Below the pieces are notes generated by a model, which was given only the letters and a program-made list of their open reading frames with translations, was not told where the DNA came from and did not search any database. Below, in pieces: positions 38,822 to 48,169 of a stretch of DNA of 64,000 nucleotides. Position 1 is the first letter of the stretch; every line of letters begins with the position of its first letter. A program made the translations under genes and the position numbers. Source of the stretch: Thermosipho sp. (in: thermotogales) (lineage in GTDB: Bacteria > Thermotogota > Thermotogae > Thermotogales > Fervidobacteriaceae); contig JASKLO010000005.1 of assembly GCA_030153605.1 (NCBI GenBank), forward strand, positions 18,129 through 82,128, read 5' to 3'.

Positions 38822-39808
38822 ATGTCTATATTAGTTGCCGGAGGGGCAGGATATATTGGTTCACATGTTTGTAAAATGTTGAGTAATAAAGGATACGATG
38901 TAATTGTATATGACAATTTATCACATGGTTATAAAAGTTTTGCAAAATGGGGAGAATTTATACCTGGTGATATTTCTGATGAACAACTTTTGGATAATGT
39001 TTTTAAGCACTACAATATTGAAGCAGTCATGCATTTTTGTGCATATATTGAGGTTGGCGAATCAGTGAAAGATCCTCAAAAATATTATATTAATAATGTG
39101 TCAAACACAATAACACTTTTAAAAGTCATGTTGAAAAATAATATAAAAAAATTTATTTTTTCCTCAACTGCTGCGGTTTATGGCCATCCGGAACGAATAC
39201 CAATAAAGGAAGATGATCCTAAAAACCCTATTAATCCATATGGTAGAAGCAAATGGATGGTTGAACAAATTTTAGAAGATTATGATAAAGCATATGGATT
39301 AAAAAGTATCCGATTTAGATATTTTAACGCTGCAGGTGCTGATGAGGAAACTGAAATAGGTGAAGCTCACAATCCCGAAACACATCTTATACCTTTAATA
39401 TTAGATGCAGCCTTGGGTGTAAGAGAGGATATTAAAATATTTGGAACAGATTACGATACAAAGGATGGAACGTGTATAAGGGATTTTATACATGTTAATG
39501 ACCTTGCCGATGCTCATATTAAGGGTTTAGAATATTTGCTTGACGGAGGAGAAACAGATTATTTTAATTTGGGAAGCGGAGATGGTTATTCAGTAAGAGA
39601 AGTTATTGACGCTGTTAAAAGGGTCACAAAAACAAATTTTAAGGTAGTAGAAGCAGATAGAAGGCCTGGAGATCCACCATATTTAATAGCTAACAGTGAA
39701 AAAGCAAGAAAAAAATTAGGTTGGAGTCCTAAATACAGCCTTGAAGAAATAATAGAAACAGCTTTTAAGTGGCATCTAAAATATAGAGGAAAAACTCAAA
39801 AAATTTAA
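38822..39808 (+). CDS. galE: UDP-glucose 4-epimerase
   Basis: Interconverts UDP-glucose and UDP-galactose. Extended SDR features are the NAD motif GGAGYIGSHV, the catalytic Tyr/Lys in YGRSK, SSTAAVYG and ARKKLGWSPKY near the C-terminus. The 328-residue length is standard. AGGAGGG precedes ATG 38822. It begins a plus-strand run with a secreted esterase, an L,D-transpeptidase and a short-chain dehydrogenase. It could serve galactose use or surface glycan precursors. Confidence 0.94.
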   Translation: MSILVAGGAGYIGSHVCKMLSNKGYDVIVYDNLSHGYKSFAKWGEFIPGDISDEQLLDNVFKHYNIEAVMHFCAYIEVGESVKDPQKYYINNVSNTITLLKVMLKNNIKKFIFSSTAAVYGHPERIPIKEDDPKNPINPYGRSKWMVEQILEDYDKAYGLKSIRFRYFNAAGADEETEIGEAHNPETHLIPLILDAALGVREDIKIFGTDYDTKDGTCIRDFIHVNDLADAHIKGLEYLLDGGETDYFNLGSGDGYSVREVIDAVKRVTKTNFKVVEADRRPGDPPYLIANSEKARKKLGWSPKYSLEEIIETAFKWHLKYRGKTQKI

Positions 39809-39841
39809 CTGTGCTATAATAATTTGACAGAGGTGGAAAAT

Positions 39842-40927
39842 ATGAAGAAAGCTATTTTGTTTTTCCTATTAATTTTAGTGACATTCTTTTACGGATATAA
39901 AGTAACTTTTATTGTATATGTTCCTGAAAATACTCCTGAAGATTCAGATATTTATATTTCAGGAAATTTCAATAATTGGAATGTAAATGATGAAAAATTT
40001 AAATTCAAGAAAGAAGAGAATTATTATGTACTGGAAGCAGATTTAAGTGGAATAATAAAGTTTTTAATTACTAGAGGTAGTTCAGACACAATTGAAAATA
40101 GGCAAAAATACAGAATCATGAAAGTTTCAAAAGATGGAACTAAAATAACCGTGAAAGTTAAGGGGTGGAAAGATTTGAGTGGGTCATTAGAATTAATAAA
40201 AGATTTTTATTCCCCTGAACTAGATAATAGTAGAAATATCATTGTTTACCTTCCAATGGGATATGAAAAAGACACTTCAAAAAGTTATCCAGTTTTATAT
40301 CTACATGATGGACAAAATTTATTTGATGCAAAAACTTCATTTATAGGTGTTGAATGGCAGGTTGATGAAACTTTGGACAGAATGATTTTAAATAAAGAAA
40401 TAGAGCCAGTAATAGTAGTAGGTATTTATAATAATGCTGATAGACTTTCAGAATACTCTCCTTGGTATGATGAGGAATATAAAAAAGGAGGGAAAGGAGA
40501 TAAATATTTAGAATTTATCGTTAACACATTAAAGCCTTATATAGATAAAAAATATCGAACTATAGAAGATAAAAATTACATAGGTGGTTCTTCAATGGGT
40601 GGTTTGATTTCTTTATATGCCGTTTCAAAATGCCCAGTATTTTCTGGAGCTATTGTGATGAGTCCTTCTCTATTTTTTGGAAATCACGAAATTTTTAATT
40701 TTGTTGAGAAAAATCCTCCTTTAAATTCAAAAATTTATTTATATGTTGGTGGAAAAGAATCTGATAATCCAATGTTCGTGGAAGATGTTATTAAAATGAA
40801 GGAACTTTTAGAAAGTTTGAATGTAAAAGTAAAATATTCTTTTGATCCAGATGGAGTACACAATGAAGCTTTTTGGGCAAAAAAATTTTCTGAAGCAATA
40901 AAGTGGATGTTGGAGGGCGAAAATTGA
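39842..40927 (+). CDS. Secreted alpha/beta-hydrolase esterase (PF00756 type) with N-terminal starch-binding-like domain
   Basis: Signal peptide MKKAILFFLLILVTFFYG, then a beta domain of about 90 residues with YISGNFNNWN, the pattern of CBM20/CBM48 or AMPK glycogen-binding modules. An esterase D/feruloyl-esterase-like hydrolase follows: YPVLYLHDGQNLFD, the nucleophile elbow GGSSMGGLIS and the catalytic His in GVHNEAFW. It may deacylate a polysaccharide; substrate unknown. The ORF track begins six codons early; ATG 39842 follows AGAGGTGG. Its 3' end overlaps the next gene by four bases. Confidence 0.88.
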   Translation: MKKAILFFLLILVTFFYGYKVTFIVYVPENTPEDSDIYISGNFNNWNVNDEKFKFKKEENYYVLEADLSGIIKFLITRGSSDTIENRQKYRIMKVSKDGTKITVKVKGWKDLSGSLELIKDFYSPELDNSRNIIVYLPMGYEKDTSKSYPVLYLHDGQNLFDAKTSFIGVEWQVDETLDRMILNKEIEPVIVVGIYNNADRLSEYSPWYDEEYKKGGKGDKYLEFIVNTLKPYIDKKYRTIEDKNYIGGSSMGGLISLYAVSKCPVFSGAIVMSPSLFFGNHEIFNFVEKNPPLNSKIYLYVGGKESDNPMFVEDVIKMKELLESLNVKVKYSFDPDGVHNEAFWAKKFSEAIKWMLEGEN

Positions 40928-42174
40928 AAAAATTTTTAGTATTAATTTTAAGCTATTTAAGCATTTTGTTATTAGCTGCACATTATGTTGAAATTGAATC
41001 TGTTTCATCAACAGGGGTAATTTTATCAGTAAAGCCCTATTATGATGCTGTTGAAAAACCTAGGGTTTATCTTTATTCACCGACAGGTTTTATTAAAGCC
41101 AAAAATATTGAGGATAATTTGTATGAATTTAAAGACGGAAAATATTCTTGGGTTATTCCAATAGTTTACGGCAAAGATACTTTAAACCATACTATAACAG
41201 GTGTTGTATCAGACGTCATCTTGGATATTCGAGAATATAAAAAGTCTATTAATTTAAAAGTCTATACTGATACAAGAAACCTAAATTTGGTTATTAAAGT
41301 GGAAACAGATTATATAGTTTCAGATGCAAAAGTTGATGATATTCCATTAAATATTGTAAAAATCGCTGATGGATATTTGCTAATAACAGACAAAAGAAGG
41401 AAAGAGTTTCAAAACAATTTAAATATTACTTTTTTAATGAAAAATGGAAAGAAAAAGCAATTAAATTATAATTTGTTTACATTAAACGGTTTTACAACCT
41501 ATCTACGTGGGGATTTTACACCATATGTCAAAACAATTATTGGAACACATGTTGTACAAAGAGGAGAAACACTTTGGGAAATTGCAAATAAATATGGAGT
41601 AAGAACTGCTGATCTTCAAATTATAAATGATCTTGAAGATCCAAACAAAATTTATTCAGGAATGAAGCTCAAAATTGGAACAGTACAATTTCTTGAAGGA
41701 CTTACGACCATTGTGGTTAATTTATATACTTCAAGATTGGCTGTTTATTATTCTGAAAAACTTGTTAAAGAATTTCCTGTTGCAATAGGAAGAAGTGATG
41801 CAACACCTCCAGGGATTTATTGGATATTAGATAAGCAAATTGACCCTGCGTTGTACTGGTATGGAGAATATATTCCACCAAGATCTCCTGTAAATGGTTT
41901 GGGGACAAGATTTTTACAATTTTCTGATCCTTCTTTTGGAATTCACGGTACAACAAAACCATGGGAAGTAGGCAGAAGAATTTCACATGGTTGTATTAGA
42001 ATGTTTAATTTTGATGTTGAAACTTTAGATGCATTTGTTGATTTGGGAAGTCCTGTGATAGTTATAAAAGACGATAGAGAATTACCCGATAATTTGTCAG
42101 ATTTACCAGAATTTATCACATTTAAGAACAATCTTTTATCCAAAAAGAATGAAGAAAGTCAAACTGTGAGGTGA
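40924..42174 (+). CDS. L,D-transpeptidase (YkuD) with LysM domain
   Basis: Exported cell-wall enzyme that can form 3-3 cross-links or attach proteins to peptidoglycan. It has a signal sequence KKFLVLILSYLSILLLAA, an unclassified beta domain of about 170 residues, a LysM (THVVQRGETLWEIANKYGV) and a C-terminal YkuD domain. The active site is FGIHGT and ISHGCIRM, with the catalytic Cys. The start is TTG 40924 after GGAGGG and overlaps the esterase stop (TTGA), rather than the upstream ATG of the ORF track. Such enzymes need tetrapeptide stems. Confidence 0.92.
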   Translation: MKKFLVLILSYLSILLLAAHYVEIESVSSTGVILSVKPYYDAVEKPRVYLYSPTGFIKAKNIEDNLYEFKDGKYSWVIPIVYGKDTLNHTITGVVSDVILDIREYKKSINLKVYTDTRNLNLVIKVETDYIVSDAKVDDIPLNIVKIADGYLLITDKRRKEFQNNLNITFLMKNGKKKQLNYNLFTLNGFTTYLRGDFTPYVKTIIGTHVVQRGETLWEIANKYGVRTADLQIINDLEDPNKIYSGMKLKIGTVQFLEGLTTIVVNLYTSRLAVYYSEKLVKEFPVAIGRSDATPPGIYWILDKQIDPALYWYGEYIPPRSPVNGLGTRFLQFSDPSFGIHGTTKPWEVGRRISHGCIRMFNFDVETLDAFVDLGSPVIVIKDDRELPDNLSDLPEFITFKNNLLSKKNEESQTVR

Positions 42175-42178
42175 TATT

Positions 42179-42850
42179 ATGACATATTTAATTACAGGCG
42201 CAAATAGAGGAATAGGTTTGGCACTTACAAAGGAGGCATTAAAAAGAGGGAATAAGGTTATCGCTGCTACGAGAAAACCAAAAGAAGAAAATTTGATAAA
42301 ATTAAAAAATAGTGGAGCTGATTTAGTTATAATGGAACTTGATGTTTCCGATTATGATTCTATAATAAGATTTTCTTCTGAACTAAAGTACGATGTAGAT
42401 ATACTCATAAATAACGCAGGGGTATTATATAGAGATAGGTTTCCTGAACTTGTATATGAAAATTTTATCAGCTCTTTTAAAGTAAATACTTTAGGAGCGT
42501 TATTTTTAACTCAGGAATTATATAAGAATAAGAAATTAAGACAAGGTGGAAAAATCATAAATATAGATTCTATTCTTGGATCAATTTCAAATGCTTCTGG
42601 TACAACAAGTTACAGCTATTCAGTTTCAAAAGCAGCATTAAACATGGTTACAAAGTTATTATCTAGCTTCTTTTTGAGAGAACAAATTATTGTTTTTTCA
42701 GTACATCCGGGTTGGGTAAAAACTGATATGGGAGGTAAAGAAGCCCCAATAGAACCAGAGGATTCAGCAAAAGGGATAATTGATTTGTCAGAAAAAGTTT
42801 CTGAAACAGGAAAGTTCTATGATTTTACAGGACGAGAACTTGAGTGGTGA
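42179..42850 (+). CDS. Short-chain dehydrogenase/reductase
   Basis: A 223-residue classical SDR. It has the NAD(P) motif TGANRGIG, NNAG in ILINNAGVL, a catalytic Ser in IDSILGS, and Tyr/Lys in YSVSKAALNM. The ATRKP after the second strand suggests NADP preference. Its substrate cannot be named. GAGGTGAT, formed by the end of the transpeptidase gene, precedes ATG 42179, so the two are co-translated. Confidence 0.9.
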   Translation: MTYLITGANRGIGLALTKEALKRGNKVIAATRKPKEENLIKLKNSGADLVIMELDVSDYDSIIRFSSELKYDVDILINNAGVLYRDRFPELVYENFISSFKVNTLGALFLTQELYKNKKLRQGGKIINIDSILGSISNASGTTSYSYSVSKAALNMVTKLLSSFFLREQIIVFSVHPGWVKTDMGGKEAPIEPEDSAKGIIDLSEKVSETGKFYDFTGRELEW

Positions 42851-42855
42851 GAAGA

Positions 42856-45024
42856 TCATTTGGTTTCTTTGCTTATTAATATAACTGAACTTCTTGGAGC
42901 GGCAGTATATGTAAAACCAATTTGCTCTGGTTCATCTAGGAAGTCAAATGGATATTCCTTTGAAGTATCTACGACTCTAAACCAAGTTTTTTTGTAGAGA
43001 ACAGGCAGGGTAAAATTTAGTGGTTCAGTCCATTGATTTAATATTACGAAAATGTCATTGTCAGGCTTCATATTTTCACACATAAAATCCGTTCCACTTA
43101 TCATAAAAGCAATCGAGTGAGAATGGTGTCCCCAATCTGGCTGAAAGGGTTTTACTCCATGCCAGCTTATATCTGCTATTCCATCTCCAGTTAAATCTTT
43201 TCCTGTGAAGAAATGTTTTCTTCTTAAAGCATGGTGTGATTTTCTGAATTCAATCATTTTTTTAAAGAATCTAAAAATATCATAATGTTTTTCCTTTAAG
43301 GTCCAATCTAACCAAGTTTTTTCATTATCTAGACAATATGCATTATTATTTCCATATTGAGTTCGGTACATTTCATCTCCCATTAGAATCATTGGTGTTC
43401 CATGGGAAACCATTAAAATTGTAATAAAGTTTTTAACTTGTTGTTTTCTGATTTTGTTTATTTCAGGATTATCAGTTTCGCCTTCGACACCGTAGTTAAA
43501 ACTGAAATTTTCATCTACACCATCTCTATTATTCTCGCCGTTTTCTTCATTGTGTTTGTGGTTATAACTCACTAAATCTCTAATTGTAAAACCATCGTGA
43601 CACGTTACAAAGTTAATACTTGCATGTGGAAGTTTTTTACCATACAAATCTGGACTTCCAGTTATTCTTTTTGCAAGATCTACAATTACTCCTTCATCGC
43701 CACGCACAAATTTTCTAACAGTATCTCTATATTGACCATTCCATTCCGCCCAACCTTCAGGGAATTGTCCAAGAAAATATCCACCTGCTGCGTCCCATCC
43801 TTCAGCGATCAATTTAAGATCGTGCAAAATAGGATCTTCTGAAATATCTTTTAATAAAGATAAATCTCCCAACCATTTTCCATCTGGTGTTCTTCCTAAA
43901 ACAGCAGCAAGATCAAATCTAAAGCCGTCAACATGCATTTCAGTTGCCCAATATCTTAAACTGTCAATTATCATTTCCTTAACAACTGGATGGTTGCAAT
44001 TTAAAGTATTTCCACAACCACTGTAATTTAGATAATATCTTTTATTATTTGGATCAAGCATGTAATATATTTCATTATCAATTCCTCTGAAAGAAACAGT
44101 TGGGCCAAGTTCATTTCCTTCTCCTGTATGGTTATACACGACATCTAATATTACCTCAAATCCATTTTTGTGCAAAACTTTTACAAAATCTTTGAAAAGG
44201 AAAACCTGTTCTCCAAGTTTAAGACCAACAGAGTAATTTCCAGTTACAGCAAAAAATCCAAGAGGGTTATAACCCCAAACATCTTTAAGTTTTTCGCCAG
44301 TTAGAGGATTTATCTTATCATTAGCGTTAAAGTTAAATTCAAAGATTGGCATTAATTCTATCGTTGTTACTCCTAATTCTTTTAAATGATCTAATTTTTC
44401 CAAAATTCCTAAAAAAGTGCCTGGGTACTTAACTTTGGATGTTGGACTCATTGTGAAGAGTCGTACGTGCATTTCGTAAATGATAGTATCTTCCCATGGA
44501 ATATGTAAATGTTTATCATCATCCCAATCATATTTTGAATCATCAATAACGATTGATTTTGCAGGATTTTTTGCAGAATCTTCTGAAGAAAATGATAAGT
44601 CTTTTAAAGGGGATTTTTTGTCATATCCATATACTGACTCAGTATCCCAATCAAAATAACTAGAAATTGCCTTAGCATATGGATCAAAAAGTAATTTGTT
44701 ATGATTAAATCTTTTTCCATTTTCAGGATCATAAAGCCCATATACTCTCCAACCATAATACTGACCATGACCAACGCCATAAACATATATATGCCAAATA
44801 TCGCCCGTTTTATTTCTTACTGGGTGAAGTTCAAATGTATGTGAAGGGGTTGAATCGGAATGTTTTTGGTATAATTCTAAAACAACTTTTTCAGCATGGC
44901 GAGAGAAAAGTGCAAAATTAACCCCGGTGTCATCCGGGGTCGCACCTAATCTTGGGTATCCATTTTTTGTTTTTAATTTAACTTCTGGTCCAGGATTGTT
45001 ATATTGAACAGGATAATCTGCCAT
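42856..45024 (-). CDS. glgX: Glycogen debranching enzyme, GlgX/isoamylase type
   Basis: GH13_11 enzyme that cuts alpha-1,6 branches of glycogen or limit dextrin in the cytoplasm. It has the CBM48 N-terminus GATPDDTGVNFALFSRHA, the marker WGYNPLGFF, the nucleophile in DGFRFDLAAVLGR, the acid/base in LIAEGWDAAGGY and the stabiliser in TCHDGFTIRDLVSYNHK. The ORF track starts seven codons earlier inside the OsmC gene. ATG 45024, one base after the OsmC stop, is likely used by termination-reinitiation, since neither candidate has a good ribosome-binding site. It is odd at the end of a redox operon. Confidence 0.94.
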   Translation of the reverse strand: MADYPVQYNNPGPEVKLKTKNGYPRLGATPDDTGVNFALFSRHAEKVVLELYQKHSDSTPSHTFELHPVRNKTGDIWHIYVYGVGHGQYYGWRVYGLYDPENGKRFNHNKLLFDPYAKAISSYFDWDTESVYGYDKKSPLKDLSFSSEDSAKNPAKSIVIDDSKYDWDDDKHLHIPWEDTIIYEMHVRLFTMSPTSKVKYPGTFLGILEKLDHLKELGVTTIELMPIFEFNFNANDKINPLTGEKLKDVWGYNPLGFFAVTGNYSVGLKLGEQVFLFKDFVKVLHKNGFEVILDVVYNHTGEGNELGPTVSFRGIDNEIYYMLDPNNKRYYLNYSGCGNTLNCNHPVVKEMIIDSLRYWATEMHVDGFRFDLAAVLGRTPDGKWLGDLSLLKDISEDPILHDLKLIAEGWDAAGGYFLGQFPEGWAEWNGQYRDTVRKFVRGDEGVIVDLAKRITGSPDLYGKKLPHASINFVTCHDGFTIRDLVSYNHKHNEENGENNRDGVDENFSFNYGVEGETDNPEINKIRKQQVKNFITILMVSHGTPMILMGDEMYRTQYGNNNAYCLDNEKTWLDWTLKEKHYDIFRFFKKMIEFRKSHHALRRKHFFTGKDLTGDGIADISWHGVKPFQPDWGHHSHSIAFMISGTDFMCENMKPDNDIFVILNQWTEPLNFTLPVLYKKTWFRVVDTSKEYPFDFLDEPEQIGFTYTAAPRSSVILISKETK

Positions 45025-45025
45025 A

Positions 45026-45451
45026 TTATAGGTATACAATTTCATGTTTGAAATCAGGAACTACTTGTCTAAGCATAGCTGAAACTGCACAATATCTTTC
45101 TTGAGAAAGATTAACTGCCTTTTCGACCTTATCTTTTGGTGGTTCACCATTAAATTTGAATATATATTTTAAATGAATTTTAGTATATACTTTAGGATGT
45201 TCTTGAGCGTTCTCATATTCGATTTCCATTTTGAATGATTCCAAATTTTCTATCACTCTCATTTTTCTTAAAAGTGATACAACATCCATTCCTGTACAAC
45301 CCATTAATGAGTATAAAATAAGTTCTTTTGGTCTTGGACCAGCGTCTTTTCCACCAACAACTTCAGCAGCATCAATTACGAGATCGTGACCAGAAGTGGT
45401 TTTAGAGAAAAATAACATCCCACTGTACCAATTCATTTCTGCCTTTGCCAT
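45026..45451 (-). CDS. OsmC/Ohr-family peroxide-reducing protein
   Basis: About 141 residues. The two redox cysteines of the family are in [16 protein letters not shown] and [11 protein letters not shown]. OsmC/Ohr proteins reduce organic hydroperoxides, usually recharged by a thiol donor. The ORF track start is 13 codons early; ATG 45451 follows GAGGAGG. It follows ccdA by about 30 bases in the thiol-redox operon, which fits its need for reductant. Confidence 0.9.
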   Translation of the reverse strand: MAKAEMNWYSGMLFFSKTTSGHDLVIDAAEVVGGKDAGPRPKELILYSLMGCTGMDVVSLLRKMRVIENLESFKMEIEYENAQEHPKVYTKIHLKYIFKFNGEPPKDKVEKAVNLSQERYCAVSAMLRQVVPDFKHEIVYL

Positions 45452-45482
45452 AATGTTCCTCCTCTCGGTAATATTTATTATA

Positions 45483-46127
45483 TCACGCAATCATTTTTCC
45501 GGTCATTATTAAAATTCCAAGAATAATTAAAAATGTTCCTCCTAGAATTCTAAGAAAGATTTCCCATTTTGGTTTTCCAAAACTATATGAAATTAGTTTA
45601 GAGACAGGAATACCGATTGTCAAAAATGGTATTGAAATTCCTAAGGAATAAACAAACAATAATATTCCGCCCTTTAAGGCGCTAGAGCCTGCAGCAATTG
45701 TTAAAATTGAACCTAAAATAGGACTACTACATGGGATCCAAACAAGACCAATAGCGCCACCAAAAAGAATACCAGTAAAAAATCCTCCACCTTTGAATTT
45801 CCAAACATTTATTTTACTTTCTTTAACAATTTGCTTTCCACTCAAATAGAAAATTGCCATTAGAATTATTAAAGTCCCTAAAATGTAATTAATTAATGTT
45901 CCATAGTTTGCAAAAAAACTCCCAACTTGGCCAGAAAATACACCAATTATGGAAAATAAAAATGAAAAGCCAATAAAAAATCCCAATATTTTATTAAATT
46001 TATTTTTTGCAGTAAAAAGTATCCCTAAAAACGCAGGAATTAAAGGTAAAACGCACGGGCTAAAAAATGCAAGTATTCCATGTCCAAGAGCAACCCAAAT
46101 GCTTATATCCTTATAAACTGATAACAT
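45483..46127 (-). CDS. ccdA: CcdA-type thiol-disulfide membrane transporter
   Basis: A 214-residue membrane protein with six hydrophobic segments of the DsbD-beta/CcdA family. The paired redox cysteines are in [16 protein letters not shown] and [13 protein letters not shown]. It passes electrons from cytoplasmic thioredoxin to extracytoplasmic partners. It begins directly after the secreted thioredoxin gene, which is its likely partner. The set could serve disulfide reduction, detoxification or redox-protein maturation outside the cell. Confidence 0.92.
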   Translation of the reverse strand: MLSVYKDISIWVALGHGILAFFSPCVLPLIPAFLGILFTAKNKFNKILGFFIGFSFLFSIIGVFSGQVGSFFANYGTLINYILGTLIILMAIFYLSGKQIVKESKINVWKFKGGGFFTGILFGGAIGLVWIPCSSPILGSILTIAAGSSALKGGILLFVYSLGISIPFLTIGIPVSKLISYSFGKPKWEIFLRILGGTFLIILGILIMTGKMIA

Positions 46128-46808
46128 TTATTTGTCCTCCAAGACAAGAATTTTTAAAACTCCTAAATTTTTCAATTTTTCAGCTGTTTCAGTTGAGTTT
46201 GTCAAGTAAGTTTTATAAATATCTAAATCATCTTCGTTTTCAATTTCTTCTATATATTCGATGTTTTTATCATTTTCAATAACAAAATTGAAATCTTCAT
46301 GAGAAACTTTTATAATTTCTGATGGACCAAGATAAAAGTCTTCTCTAGTTAAATATATTTCAAAACTTTCTTGGTAATTTTCATATAAATACCTCAAAAT
46401 ATACATAAGAGCCTTTTTAAAATCGTTTAAAGGCATATAACCCGGGATTGAAGTTATAGCTTTATCTTTATACCAAAAAACAAAAGTAGGAGTTCCGCGA
46501 ACGCCAAAGGCACCAAATAATTCATTGTTGGTAAACTTTTCGCCCATAAAAGTTGTGCTTTGTGTATTTGGATTGATTTTAACAAATATATAAGAAGCTC
46601 TTAAAATGTTTTGGAAACTTTCGTTAGATAAGACCTCATCTTCAAATTTTTTACAATAAATGCATGTAGGCGAAGAAAAATAAATAATTAAGGGTTTGTT
46701 TTCTATCAAAGAAAGTTTATGTCCTGTTCCTAAATCGTAAATTGTATATTGATATGAAAAAGAAAAAACAGAAATAATAAGTAATAAAGATAATAATACT
46801 TTTTTCAT
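46128..46808 (-). CDS. Exported thioredoxin-like protein
   Basis: A 226-residue protein with signal peptide MKKVLLSLLLIISVFSFS and a thioredoxin fold with active site SSPTCIYCKKF and the cis-Pro loop VRGTPTFVFW. A C-terminal extension of about 75 acidic residues (from YENYQES) has no clear family. It resembles SoxW/thioredoxin_2 proteins that are reduced by CcdA, encoded next. Its ATG overlaps the stop of a 33-codon micro-ORF by ATGA. Confidence 0.88.
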   Translation of the reverse strand: MKKVLLSLLLIISVFSFSYQYTIYDLGTGHKLSLIENKPLIIYFSSPTCIYCKKFEDEVLSNESFQNILRASYIFVKINPNTQSTTFMGEKFTNNELFGAFGVRGTPTFVFWYKDKAITSIPGYMPLNDFKKALMYILRYLYENYQESFEIYLTREDFYLGPSEIIKVSHEDFNFVIENDKNIEYIEEIENEDDLDIYKTYLTNSTETAEKLKNLGVLKILVLEDK

Positions 46809-46906
46809 AATTTTACCTTCTTTCCTACTTTAAATTTTTTTATCATTAACTTACTAAAAAATCTAAAAATTGGACATCTTAATTTCCAATTTGAAAAAAA
46901 GCTCAT
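46805..46906 (-). CDS. 33-residue basic micro-ORF coupled to the exported thioredoxin gene
   Basis: Too short for the ORF track. ATG 46906 lies six bases after a full AAGGAGGT. The frame reads MSFFSNWKLRCPIFRFF, then SKLMIKKFKVGKKVKL, and its stop overlaps the next start as ATGA. The peptide is strongly basic with one Cys and an aromatic, amphipathic first half. It could be a membrane-associated small protein or a leader peptide that couples translation to the thioredoxin gene. I do not recognise it. Evidence is the ribosome-binding site and overlap, not homology. Confidence 0.6.
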   Translation of the reverse strand: MSFFSNWKLRCPIFRFFSKLMIKKFKVGKKVKL

Positions 46907-46926
46907 AGTTAATACCTCCTTAAAGA

Positions 46927-46953
46927 CTAAAGGCAGGAACCTCCTGCCTTTAG
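46927..46953 (-). terminator. Hairpin after the glutaredoxin gene, possible partial terminator
   Basis: Perfect 11-bp stem CTAAAGGCAGG/CCTGCCTTTAG with an AACCT loop, overlapping the glutaredoxin stop. The following T tract on the minus strand is weak (TCTTT), so it may attenuate rather than stop, or stabilise the upstream message end. Confidence 0.55.
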
Positions 46954-47192
46954 TTAATACCTAATATTCTATCAATTTTAGCTTTATCGAAACCTACAAT
47001 TACTTGATTTCCTATTTCAATTACAGGAACACCTAATTGACCGGATTTTTTATACATCTTTTCAGCAGCTCTTTGATCTTTTGATACATCATACTCTTTA
47101 AATTTTAGTCCTAATTGTTTAAAATAACTTTTTGCCTTTTTACAAAATGGACATGTTGGAGTTGTATAGATAGTAATTTTTAAGTGTTGCAC
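46950..47192 (-). CDS. Glutaredoxin-like (NrdH/Grx) protein
   Basis: An 80-residue thiol-disulfide carrier with active site TTPTCPFCKKAK, the cis-Pro GVPVIEIG and the glutathione/thiol-site motif VGFDKAK. The start is GTG 47192, six bases after GGAGGT; a nearby ATG is out of frame. It lies directly after trxB (12 bases), so it is probably reduced by TrxB, as NrdH-type proteins are. Confidence 0.92.
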   Translation of the reverse strand: MQHLKITIYTTPTCPFCKKAKSYFKQLGLKFKEYDVSKDQRAAEKMYKKSGQLGVPVIEIGNQVIVGFDKAKIDRILGIN

Positions 47193-47204
47193 ATTGCCAC
47201 CTCC

Positions 47205-48155
47205 TTAGAAATATTTTTTTGCAGCATGTTCAACAGCAATTGCGCCATCTGCGGCAGCAGTAACAATTTGCCTTAAATTCTTAACTCTCACATCTCCAAT
47301 GGCATAAATACCAGGAACATTTGTTTCCATATTTTCGTCAGTCTTTATATATCCAAATTTGTCAACTTCAACAATATCTTTTAAAAGATCGCTTTTTGGA
47401 ACAAGGCCTATGTAGATAAATACTCCTTCAGCTTTAATTACTTTTTCTTCACCGGTTTCATTGTTAACTATTACAACTTCTTCTACTTTATCTTTTCCTC
47501 TAATTTCCTTTACAACAGAATTATAAATAACTTTCACATTGTCGTTTGAGAAAAGTCTGTCTTGTAAAACTTTTGCAGCTGTTAAATATGGTAAATTTTG
47601 TACCATTGTAATACTTTTTACCATCTTTGCTAAGAAATGAGCTTCGTCACAAGCACTATCTCCTCCACCAACAACCACAACATCTTTACCAGAGAAAAGA
47701 TAACCATCACAAGCTGCACAATATGTAACGCCTTTACCTCTGAATTCTTTTTCTCCTGGAACGTTGAGTTGTCTGGGAACTGCACCGGTTGCATAAACAA
47801 GTACTTTTCCTTTAACAACTTTTCCATTATCTAAGTGAACATATTTATATTCATCATCATAAGTTATTTTTATAACCTCTGCGTTAACTAATTCAGCTCC
47901 AAAATTTCTTGCATGTTCAGCAAATTTTTCACCAAGTTCACTACCTTCAATTTGAATAAATCCCGGCCAATTTTCTACAATATGTGTTTGTGTAACAGCT
48001 CCACCTTCTATTGCTTTTTCAAAAACTGCAGCGGTTAACCCTGCACGACCTGCATATATAGCAGCAGTGAGACCAGCTGGTCCTCCACCAACTATTAAAA
48101 TGTCGTAGTAATCTTTTGGACCAGATGATATGTTTCCTAGATCAAAGTGAACCAT
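47205..48155 (-). CDS. trxB: Thioredoxin reductase
   Basis: A 316-residue FAD-dependent low-molecular-weight thioredoxin reductase. The FAD motif is ILIVGGGPAGLTAAIYAGRAG, the redox pair is in TYCAACDGYLF, and the pyridine nucleotide site is VVVGGGDSACDEA. GIYAIGDVRVKNLRQI is near the C-terminus. It transfers electrons from NAD(P)H to the adjacent glutaredoxin and the protein disulfide oxidoreductase. GGAGGTGA precedes ATG 48155. Confidence 0.96.
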   Translation of the reverse strand: MVHFDLGNISSGPKDYYDILIVGGGPAGLTAAIYAGRAGLTAAVFEKAIEGGAVTQTHIVENWPGFIQIEGSELGEKFAEHARNFGAELVNAEVIKITYDDEYKYVHLDNGKVVKGKVLVYATGAVPRQLNVPGEKEFRGKGVTYCAACDGYLFSGKDVVVVGGGDSACDEAHFLAKMVKSITMVQNLPYLTAAKVLQDRLFSNDNVKVIYNSVVKEIRGKDKVEEVVIVNNETGEEKVIKAEGVFIYIGLVPKSDLLKDIVEVDKFGYIKTDENMETNVPGIYAIGDVRVKNLRQIVTAAADGAIAVEHAAKKYF

Positions 48156-48169
48156 ATAAGTTCACCTCC

